In this document: positions 55,738 to 62,437 of the stretch, piece after piece
Layout: each line of letters opens with the position of its first letter
How positions within the stretch are numbered: position 1 is the stretch's first letter
Source of the DNA: Phycisphaerales bacterium UBA854
GTDB taxonomy: Bacteria; Planctomycetota; Phycisphaerae; Phycisphaerales; SM1A02
Length of the DNA stretch: 64,000 bases
NCBI GenBank assembly: GCA_002295885.1
Contig: DBGM01000037.1
Span: 6,732 to 70,731, forward strand
Reading direction: 5' to 3'
Position numbers and translations under genes: made by a program
The notes under the pieces: generated by a model
Databases searched by the model: none
Seen by the model: only the letters and a program-made list of their open reading frames with translations
What the model was told of the DNA's origin: nothing

Positions 55738-58628
55738 GCAGTCAGGATCCAACCCTTCGCTTCATCGGCGTCCATTCCGATCGAGGCCCCCTGGCGCTGC
55801 TGGGCCTCTCGCCCGACGCCTGCAGTGGTCCGATCGTCGACGCCGCGCTGGTCTCGCGGTTGGCACGTATCTACGATCATCCCGACGGACGATCGCCCAT
55901 GGGCGAAGAAGCCCGCTCCATCCTGCGCGCCGCCGCCCAGACGCTCCGAGACGATGAGTCGCGACAGGAAGCCATCCTCGGGCATGTTCCTCCGGGCGAC
56001 GCGGGCACAGCGCCGCCCGCCGCCGATCTTGAACCATCTTCCCGTGCGCCACGGGACGAAGACCTGTCGCCGTTGCAGCACCAGCTGCTTCAGATCCTCG
56101 CATCTTCGGGGGGTTGGAATGCCATGGCTCGAGCGAGACTGGCATCGATCGGGGCGGTGCACGGCATTCCCGTCTCGCGGCTCATCGACGAACTGCAGGC
56201 GTTGGCGGCCCGTCCCCGACACGGTTCCCCCCGTCCGATTCAGCGTGCGCACCGGCACGACGCCGCATCGCGTCGGGCGATGGAGCCGGGGTTCGTCGAA
56301 CGGGTGGTCGTTCAGTACGCTCCTGAACTGCGATCGAAGGATCAGCGTTCGCTGGTGAAACTCTGCGTGCTGTTCGGTGGCATCGGAGTGCTGCTCATCG
56401 CCCTGATGTATCGACTGCTCTTCCTCAGCGGACAAGCCGCCCCGCAGGTGGCCGATGCTCCCGGGGCGGATCCGGATCGTCCGGTGGCGACGGTCATCGA
56501 GCCCGGACGCTGGCCGCAGGCCGACCCCGGGGGAAGACCACTGGCTCCGTTCACGCCCGCTCAGTTGTTGCCCCTGACGCCGCTGCCCAATGTGGTGCTC
56601 GATGATGTGGACGCCGCTCCGGGGGCGATACGTTCGCTGGGATCCATTGCCCGGCGGGTCGTGGGCATGGAACAGGTCGATCCCGTCCTGGTCAAGGATT
56701 GGAACGCCGCGATTCAGACCGCCTCCGCGAGCTGGTTTGCGGGTGATGATTCGACGGCCCGTGCGTTGCGACGTTCCCTGGTGGGGGTGTTTGAGGTTGT
56801 GGGAGCCAGTCCCCGCCTCACCGGTCCGCTCTTGGCGTCCTTTGCGCCGCAGGAGCCGAAGTTGACCGCGGATCCACTGGGGTTGCCCCGCGGGGCCTGG
56901 CGGTGCGGCATGGCGTCCCTCGTTGCTTCCCAGGATGCGGTTTCCCCCGCGGCCCGATTGTTGGCGGCGGAATACATGAGAAACGCATTGGGCCGCGAGG
57001 CCGTGCCCGATGGATTCGACCACGGGGTAGCAGAGTGGCTGCTGCAGTGCATTCCCAGCATGATCGACGGACTGGTGATCCGCAACGACTCCGAAGCCGC
57101 GTGGCGGCTCTGGTACCTGTCGGTGGCCGCGATCCGGGACGGACAGGTCCGCGACCGCGTTCTGCTGGCTGCATTGCGGGATCTCCTCGGAACGGACATC
57201 GATCTCTCCCGAAGCGGTCTGCCGCAGATGGTATTCGGCCGATTGCTGCTGGGACTCGACTGGTCGGATCATGCTTCCATCCAGCCGGTGGTGCTCGGGT
57301 GGTTCGACGATCCGGCGCTGGGTTCCACGGACGTCTGGGTGCTTGCCAGCACCATGGCGGCGATGCAGGACACGGCCTGGTTCGCCCGCTCGTTCGTGCC
57401 TCCGATGGATGCGGACATGCCAATGCGACGCAGGATCAAGGATCGCGTCCAGGCGGCCTGGCCACGTCCCGATCGGTTGACCGAACTTGCCGACATGGGC
57501 GTACCGGAAGGCTTCGATCCCCAACTGGCCGAGACGTGGCTGACACTGCTGCTGAAGACACGGGAAGTGGACCGGGACCGCGGCTCCGTGCCCATGCTGA
57601 AGCGGCTGCTGATGGAGCGATTGCTTGCGGAATCCGCGGCGGCGCTGGTCATCCACGGCGGTGAAGGGGTGCTTGCGTCCCTGAACGATCTGGAATCGGT
57701 GCTCGATGGACTTGCGGACGGGGGCGGAGCGACGGCCGGTGGCGGTTCGACGGGCGGCATCCAGGGCCGCTCCGACGGTCAGTGGGCCCGACTCTATTCC
57801 CTGCGGGGAAGAACCCGTGCCGACAAGATCGACATGTTCCAGGAGCTGGAGAATCAGAGCGGCGAGGATCTCGGCCCGATCGACGCCGATGTGCTGGTGC
57901 GTGAGGCGATGGGGGCCAGTCTCGCGGTGCGTGAAGCGGCTCAGTATCTGATCGAGACCCGGTTCAGCTTCGCTCCCAACGTCGCCCAGGCGATGGTTGA
58001 TCGCATCCCGGAAGCCAAGAAGGCCAGAGATGTCTCGGACCTCATCGAATCGGTGACGGGGGTTGCATTGCCGCGTTCGAACTCGGCCCGCTGGCCGATC
58101 GAGGCGAGGCTGGCTCTCGTGAACCATGCCCTGTCCCTTCGTCTGAGTTCGGCCGGAGAGATCGATGCGCTGTCCGAGGCCATCGCCCAGTCGATGCGTC
58201 GCGAGTCGGGGCGAATGGGTCGTCCGTCCGATCCGGGAAGCGATCCCCAGCAGGCCGCCCGTTCGCTGGTGTCCGCCTGGGAGGATCGCATCGCGAGTCG
58301 CCGGGGAGGCGATCCATGGATCTGGCGGGATGCGTGGCGCGATCGCAGGGCCGCCCGGTCCGTTCTCGCCGCTGATGCCCTGCAGCACTTTCTGGTCGAG
58401 CAGATCGCCCGGCACGAACTTCTTTCCCATTGGACGGAGCAGTTGCAGCCTGCGGTGTCCACTGCCGTCGAAGCGATGCGGGATGAACTGTCTCTCCGTC
58501 GCGACCGTGCCGTTCACATCCTCGAGCAGATGCTTCTGGTCGAATCGTCGGTGGTCGACATCTGGAGGCTTCGGATTCGCCATCTGCTCACGGTGCTCGC
58601 CGAGCAGGGCTTCGGAGGTGACTCGTGA
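55734..58628 (+). CDS. large membrane protein with J-domain-like N-terminus
   Basis: The protein has 964 residues, with one membrane helix at about 208-232. Residues 20-83 look like a degenerate J domain: LLGL, a helix VDAALVSRLARIY, then HPD at 49-51, and a helix EEARSILRAAAQTLRDDESRQ. A second small helical unit (111-160, LQHQLLQILASSGGWN) precedes the membrane segment. The long external part (233-964) is helical and not recognised. No other enzyme motif is seen. It overlaps the TPR gene by 4 bases. The next gene's ATG at 58628 shares its last base with this gene's stop. Confidence 0.8.
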   Translation: MSSQDPTLRFIGVHSDRGPLALLGLSPDACSGPIVDAALVSRLARIYDHPDGRSPMGEEARSILRAAAQTLRDDESRQEAILGHVPPGDAGTAPPAADLEPSSRAPRDEDLSPLQHQLLQILASSGGWNAMARARLASIGAVHGIPVSRLIDELQALAARPRHGSPRPIQRAHRHDAASRRAMEPGFVERVVVQYAPELRSKDQRSLVKLCVLFGGIGVLLIALMYRLLFLSGQAAPQVADAPGADPDRPVATVIEPGRWPQADPGGRPLAPFTPAQLLPLTPLPNVVLDDVDAAPGAIRSLGSIARRVVGMEQVDPVLVKDWNAAIQTASASWFAGDDSTARALRRSLVGVFEVVGASPRLTGPLLASFAPQEPKLTADPLGLPRGAWRCGMASLVASQDAVSPAARLLAAEYMRNALGREAVPDGFDHGVAEWLLQCIPSMIDGLVIRNDSEAAWRLWYLSVAAIRDGQVRDRVLLAALRDLLGTDIDLSRSGLPQMVFGRLLLGLDWSDHASIQPVVLGWFDDPALGSTDVWVLASTMAAMQDTAWFARSFVPPMDADMPMRRRIKDRVQAAWPRPDRLTELADMGVPEGFDPQLAETWLTLLLKTREVDRDRGSVPMLKRLLMERLLAESAAALVIHGGEGVLASLNDLESVLDGLADGGGATAGGGSTGGIQGRSDGQWARLYSLRGRTRADKIDMFQELENQSGEDLGPIDADVLVREAMGASLAVREAAQYLIETRFSFAPNVAQAMVDRIPEAKKARDVSDLIESVTGVALPRSNSARWPIEARLALVNHALSLRLSSAGEIDALSEAIAQSMRRESGRMGRPSDPGSDPQQAARSLVSAWEDRIASRRGGDPWIWRDAWRDRRAARSVLAADALQHFLVEQIARHELLSHWTEQLQPAVSTAVEAMRDELSLRRDRAVHILEQMLLVESSVVDIWRLRIRHLLTVLAEQGFGGDS

Positions 58629-59431
58629 TGGGACGACTGTCCATGGTCTGGGCCGCGGGGCTGCTTCTGTTCGGGACGGCGGCCATGGCTCCGTCGACCC
58701 CGCAGGACCGATGGCCGCTCGAGTCGCTCCATCCATCGGATCCCGAAGCCTATTTCCTCCTGGCCGAAGAGGTGGCCGATGCCGCGTCGTCCGACGTCGA
58801 GCGCGAGCTGGCCGTCAGGCTCTTCGCCATCGCGGCGACCCTCGATGAACGGCAGTGGGCCGCAGGATCGCTGCGCGGCATCATCGGTCTCGTCGAGGAT
58901 GAATCCAAGATCCGTGTGCTTCGATCGATGATCGAGCTCGCCGAGGACGATCCGCCGCGGCTGCTCCCGGGTTCCGTGATCGTGCTGGGGCGGACGGATC
59001 GGGCCACGATCGCAGCCTTCGACGTGCTTTCCTGGGCTCGATGCGGACGTGATCAGGATGCCCGGCGTCGCATTCAGACCGTGCCCGGAGTGCGGGAACG
59101 CCTCCTTGTCCACCAGGACGACCTTCCAGGTGGAATGCAACGGCTGCTCGACGAGATTGCGGCCGGGGAGCGTTCGTCGCAGCGACGGCGATTGACGGAG
59201 GCCGAACTCGTGGCCCAGCTGCAGGTCCAGCTGCGTCTGCTCGGGGGGCGGGAGGATTCATGGTCGGCCACATTGACGGCCTGGCGAGGGCGTCCGATGC
59301 AGCGTCTGGAGAGTCATGATCTGGGGGCGCTGCTGGGGCTGGATCTGTCACGTCAGGTCTGGCGCAGCAACCGCTGGAGACCACTTGCAGAGGACGAAGC
59401 GTCCTCGGGCCCCGGGGGCGATCCTCAGTGA
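58628..59431 (+). CDS. secreted protein of unknown function, last gene of VWA-ExbBD operon
   Basis: This 267-residue protein has a signal sequence (MVWAAGLLLFGTAAMA) and a helical body. I do not recognise it. Repeated Arg/Leu/Glu-rich helices (ERELAVRLFAIAATLDERQWAAGSL) resemble TPR packing. The ATG at 58628 has GGAGGT 7 bases upstream; a GTG one codon earlier is the alternative. It ends the operon and overlaps the convergent 59425-59880 gene by 7 bases. Confidence 0.75.
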   Translation: MGRLSMVWAAGLLLFGTAAMAPSTPQDRWPLESLHPSDPEAYFLLAEEVADAASSDVERELAVRLFAIAATLDERQWAAGSLRGIIGLVEDESKIRVLRSMIELAEDDPPRLLPGSVIVLGRTDRATIAAFDVLSWARCGRDQDARRRIQTVPGVRERLLVHQDDLPGGMQRLLDEIAAGERSSQRRRLTEAELVAQLQVQLRLLGGREDSWSATLTAWRGRPMQRLESHDLGALLGLDLSRQVWRSNRWRPLAEDEASSGPGGDPQ

Positions 59432-59880
59432 TTGTCCAGGATCCAGCGGAGCTTCTGCTTCGCCAGCTGTCCGATGTCCGTCAGCATGCTGCCGGTGGCA
59501 ATGCTCCAGACGCCCCATGAGGTGTGGAAGGGTTCGGCTGCGAGTTCAAAGCCGTCCTTGATCATTCGCTTCATGCGCTTGGTCGGAATCGAGGCGTGAA
59601 ACTCCCGGTCCATCGGAATGGCGACCTGCAGGTCCTCGGGAGACGGAATGATGATGCCCAGGGGGAGCTCGTCGTCGTGATCGGCGAGGGAGAAGGTGAT
59701 CACCCAGTGCCAGCAGTCACCGTACCACGCGAATCCGTGTTCGATCTCATCGAGATCAGTGAAGATCGACTTGGCCTGATCGAACAGCGCACGGTTCGCA
59801 GAGGGGATCTCGCCGCGGAGCGATTCGATCGTCGGGGTGGAGAACTCGTCCATCCAGATGGAGCGGTTGAGGTTCGACAT
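59425..59880 (-). CDS. small cytosolic protein of unknown function
   Basis: This 151-residue soluble protein has no signal or membrane segment. Visible features are GFAWYGDCWHWVITFSLADHDDE, LPLGIIIPSPEDLQVAIPM and a C-terminal basic helix AKQKLRWILDN. I do not recognise a family. A TACAAT box with upstream TG lies 35 bases before the ATG. The longer open frame upstream overlaps the response regulator promoter and is rejected. Confidence 0.7.
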   Translation of the reverse strand: MSNLNRSIWMDEFSTPTIESLRGEIPSANRALFDQAKSIFTDLDEIEHGFAWYGDCWHWVITFSLADHDDELPLGIIIPSPEDLQVAIPMDREFHASIPTKRMKRMIKDGFELAAEPFHTSWGVWSIATGSMLTDIGQLAKQKLRWILDNH

Positions 59881-59915
59881 GGTGGCTGTTCCGGTCCTGT
59901 GGCAGTGAAACGGGC

Positions 59916-59921
59916 ATTGTA
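59916..59921 (-). promoter_or_regulatory. extended -10 box (TGaTACAAT) for the 151-residue protein gene
   Basis: TGATACAAT on the minus strand lies 35 bases upstream of the ATG at 59880. It is back to back with the response regulator promoter 60 bases away. Confidence 0.45.
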
Positions 59922-59979
59922 TCAGGAAGAGCGGTCGCGGAGGCTCGCTGGCCGCCGGGGCTCGCCCTGCGTGCCGCGA

Positions 59980-59988
59980 TGCTAGAAT
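59980..59988 (+). promoter_or_regulatory. extended -10 box (TGcTAGAAT) for the response regulator
   Basis: TGCTAGAAT lies 31 bases before the ATG at 60020. No -35 hexamer is visible. An in-frame ATG at 59987 overlaps this box and is therefore rejected as the start. Confidence 0.45.
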
Positions 59989-60019
59989 GGTCCACGCAAC
60001 AACAGCCCTCAGGTGCACC

Positions 60020-60586
60020 ATGAACGCTTCTCCCGACCAACCAGACGACGCTCAGGCCCCCAATCTCACCCAGGCCTCGATCCTGATCGTCGACGACAAC
60101 CTGCAGAATCTGGAGCTCATGCAGGCGTACCTCGAGGAGCTGGGGTGCTCCATCTCCACGGCCACCGACGGGTTGGAGGCGATCCAGGCCATCGACGCCG
60201 CCAAGCCCGATCTGGTCCTGCTGGATGTGATGATGCCCCGCATGTCGGGATTCGAGGTCTGCCAGAAGATCAAGGCCCAGCCGACGACGAGCGACGTCAT
60301 CATCATCATGGTGACGGCCCTCAACGAAGTGGGGGACTTCGAACGGGCGGTCGACTGCGGCACCGACGACTACATCGCCAAGCCGGTCAACAAGCTCGAG
60401 CTGCTCACCAAGGTCCAGTCCCTGCTGGAGCACCGGATGCTGCTTCGCAGTTGCGATCAGCTGGGGTTGCAGGATCACGTGCCGAAGCCCGACTTCCGGA
60501 TGCTCACGGACGAGGGAGACACCATCCTTCCGCCGCCCGAGGACGAGGAGTTCGAAGGCGAGTCGCCCCGCGCACCCCGTTTCTAA
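60020..60586 (+). CDS. single-domain response regulator
   Basis: The 188-residue protein is one receiver domain with a C-terminal acidic/proline tail. The acidic pair D25/D26 (IVDDN), phosphoacceptor D69 (LVLLDVMMP), Thr99 (MVTAL) and Lys121 (IAKPVN) are all present, so it should be phosphorylated, unlike the receiver of the diguanylate cyclase at 3.5 kb. No output domain and no adjacent histidine kinase are seen. The tail (about 150-188, PPPEDEEFEGESP) may bind a partner. Confidence 0.92.
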   Translation: MNASPDQPDDAQAPNLTQASILIVDDNLQNLELMQAYLEELGCSISTATDGLEAIQAIDAAKPDLVLLDVMMPRMSGFEVCQKIKAQPTTSDVIIIMVTALNEVGDFERAVDCGTDDYIAKPVNKLELLTKVQSLLEHRMLLRSCDQLGLQDHVPKPDFRMLTDEGDTILPPPEDEEFEGESPRAPRF

Positions 60587-60589
60587 CCC

Positions 60590-60645
60590 AAAAAACGACA
60601 CGCCCGGTGTCCCACCAGGACCGCGAGGGCCATGCACCGGGCGTG
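60590..60645 (-). terminator. rho-independent terminator of the small-gene pair
   Basis: An 11-base perfect stem, CACGCCCGGTG (60599-60609)/CACCGGGCGTG (60635-60645), is followed on the minus strand by TCG and six T. On the plus strand no T run follows, so it serves the minus-strand small genes and not the response regulator. Confidence 0.85.
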
Positions 60646-60668
60646 CCAGAAATCAGTTGTTCGTCTCG

Positions 60669-60863
60669 TCAGGCGGCGGATCGCCGGCAGACCACGGCGG
60701 TGGTTTCACTGGTGCGTTCCCAGCTGGTTCCACGGGGTTCGATCGTCAGCTGCAGGTGATCCAGGTAGAGCCGAAGTGCCGGCTCGTCGAAATGCTCGAG
60801 CCAGGTCGGATCCGCGGAGGGGTTGAGTTCGGTGATTCCGTTCATCAACTGCTGCTTGCTCAT
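60669..60863 (-). CDS. 64-residue protein of unknown function
   Basis: The protein starts MSKQQLMNGITELNP and has a core WLEHFDEPALRLYLDHLQ followed by PRGTSWERT and a C-terminal VVCRRSA. The NPSA...F...L..YL..L....PRG pattern resembles short conserved hypothetical proteins of Planctomycetota that I cannot name further. AAGGGG precedes the ATG, which overlaps the stop of an upstream tiny frame (ATGA). A strong terminator lies 24 bases downstream, which supports a real gene. Confidence 0.65.
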   Translation of the reverse strand: MSKQQLMNGITELNPSADPTWLEHFDEPALRLYLDHLQLTIEPRGTSWERTSETTAVVCRRSAA

Positions 60864-61003
60864 CGTGTCGGCCCCTTGTCGCTGGTGGTGGTCTTGACGA
60901 TGCTGATGTCGTCAACGAGTACCGGTTCGGTCCAACTGATAATCCGGCGGACGTTGCTTCCCGGGAGCGAAATTGCCGGTCCGGCACGATCTGGGGGGTG
61001 CAT
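60860..61003 (-). CDS. 47-residue putative small protein
   Basis: This frame is too short for usual gene calls. It starts ATG at 61003, encodes MHPPDRAGPAISLPG then SNVRRIISWTEPVLVDD, and ends KTTTSDKGPTR. Its TGA overlaps the ATG of the 64-residue gene by the ATGA arrangement common in this genome. The ISWTEPVLVDDISIVK stretch has a hydrophobic/acidic beta pattern unlike random GC-rich translation. I do not know its family. The evidence is positional and compositional only. Confidence 0.4.
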   Translation of the reverse strand: MHPPDRAGPAISLPGSNVRRIISWTEPVLVDDISIVKTTTSDKGPTR

Positions 61004-61124
61004 CGCGTCGGGAACCACAGGATGTGGTGTCACGGGAAAAATACGTTTTGCATCGCCGGCTCCGCCCGTCGACTATCGGACCCTCGGGTGAAGGGGGCGC
61101 CGGAGCGGATTGCCGCACTGGGAC

Positions 61125-62315
61125 TCAGTGAGGAGGGTCGAACCCCGGAGGTCCCACGGGGACGCCGATCTTCAGGCCGCATTCCGGGCATTGCTGCCCC
61201 GGTGTTCCGGTGAGGTCGTAGCCGCATTCCGGGCAGGTGATCATCTGGCACCACAACCACAGCAGCTGACGGCAACGGTCGCATTGCGAACGGCCCAACG
61301 GGCGTTTCTGCTTCCGGCCGCAGGCCGGGCAATGGACGAGCATCGACCATCCCGGTTGCTGGCTGGCTCGGTCCCATGAGAAACGCCAGGCGATGATGAA
61401 CGCGGCCATGAGGGAGCAGGCGGTGAGGATCCAGGCGGACAGGGCCAGGCGGCTGGCCAGATCGTCGGGCCAGTCGGCGTCTGTGATGAGTGCGTATTCC
61501 TGCAGTCCGACGGCTGCAACCATCACGCCGACGGTGGTGGGGCGGATCCAGGCCGAGCGGGGGCCCAGTCCGATCGTGCAACAGATCGCAATGACACCGA
61601 TCAGAAGCGTCGACAGACCGAACCCCACGGTGAGATCGATAAGCAGGTCATACGGTCCGATGGCCGAACCACCCGATCTGAGGAAGGCCACGTAGACCCA
61701 CATGCATGCGGTGCAGATCGCCAGCACGATCCCGAGGTACTGCCAGCGGGCGGGTCGATCCCGGGATGTGATGAGTGAGAACGAACCGACCCAAGTGCAA
61801 GTGCCCAGGGCGAAGGCCGACACCACGGCCAGGTCGAATCCCATGAAGGCGTTCCAGGAGAACCAGAGCGTACAAAGCAGGATCAATCCGCTGGCCAGTG
61901 TTCCGGCCGCGGACAGGCATCCCATGTGGCGGGTGGTCCGGTACCCCGTGAGCAGCAGGGCAAGGCACCAGGGGGAGGTCAGCCAGAACACGATGCCCCA
62001 GCTGGCAGCCACACGATCGAGGAACGAACTCGCCACCACATTGTCCCAGATGACCAGTAGAGCAAGCGGAAACTGAACCAGAACGGAGCCGATGAGGCCA
62101 AGGCCCAGTGCAGCGTGGCGGGGGGAGGTGGTGGCGGTGGCTCCGCCCAGCAGCAGGGCGAGCGAACACGTCAGCAGCAGTGAGGTCAGGGTGGCTCGTA
62201 CGAGCAGGTCCGAGTCGTCGACGAGCACCAGCGAGATGCCCAGGGCTGCATTCAGGCCCAGGGAGGCGAGCATGAGCCTGAGCATCTTGGTTCGGGCTGG
62301 TTGCTGGACCTGCAT
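61125..62315 (-). CDS. polytopic membrane protein with C-terminal zinc ribbons
   Basis: This 396-residue protein has about eight to nine hydrophobic segments in residues 12-310, then a cytoplasmic tail with zinc-binding cysteine pairs. CPACG...CDRC forms the first. CPECGYDLTG with CPECG 16 residues on forms the second, a double zinc ribbon frequently seen in Phycisphaerae proteins. No transporter signature is recognised. The stop is followed by no clear terminator; the small-gene pair begins 122 bases downstream on the same strand. Confidence 0.78.
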   Translation of the reverse strand: MQVQQPARTKMLRLMLASLGLNAALGISLVLVDDSDLLVRATLTSLLLTCSLALLLGGATATTSPRHAALGLGLIGSVLVQFPLALLVIWDNVVASSFLDRVAASWGIVFWLTSPWCLALLLTGYRTTRHMGCLSAAGTLASGLILLCTLWFSWNAFMGFDLAVVSAFALGTCTWVGSFSLITSRDRPARWQYLGIVLAICTACMWVYVAFLRSGGSAIGPYDLLIDLTVGFGLSTLLIGVIAICCTIGLGPRSAWIRPTTVGVMVAAVGLQEYALITDADWPDDLASRLALSAWILTACSLMAAFIIAWRFSWDRASQQPGWSMLVHCPACGRKQKRPLGRSQCDRCRQLLWLWCQMITCPECGYDLTGTPGQQCPECGLKIGVPVGPPGFDPPH

Positions 62316-62346
62316 GCAGCCACCTTACCTGATCCCACATGAACCC

Positions 62347-62382
62347 AAAAAGAACCGCCCCCCGGCCGAAGCCGGGGGGCGG
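62347..62382 (-). terminator. rho-independent terminator of the Cys-rich surface protein gene
   Basis: A 12-base perfect GC stem (CCGCCCCCCGGC/GCCGGGGGGCGG) with TTCG tetraloop on the minus strand is followed by TTCTTTTT. It lies 55 bases after the stop at 62438 and is the strongest terminator in the window. Confidence 0.95.
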
Positions 62383-62437
62383 GGTAAGGCAAGTTGCCTT
62401 GACGTGACTCGAGTATCACGTCGTTGGTACGCAGTCC

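Noticed and set aside
55623..58736. 1037-codon open frame on the minus strand
   Set aside because: It is antisense to the J-like membrane protein gene, which is locked into the operon by 4-base overlaps. The antisense product is Arg/His/Gly-rich low-complexity translation.
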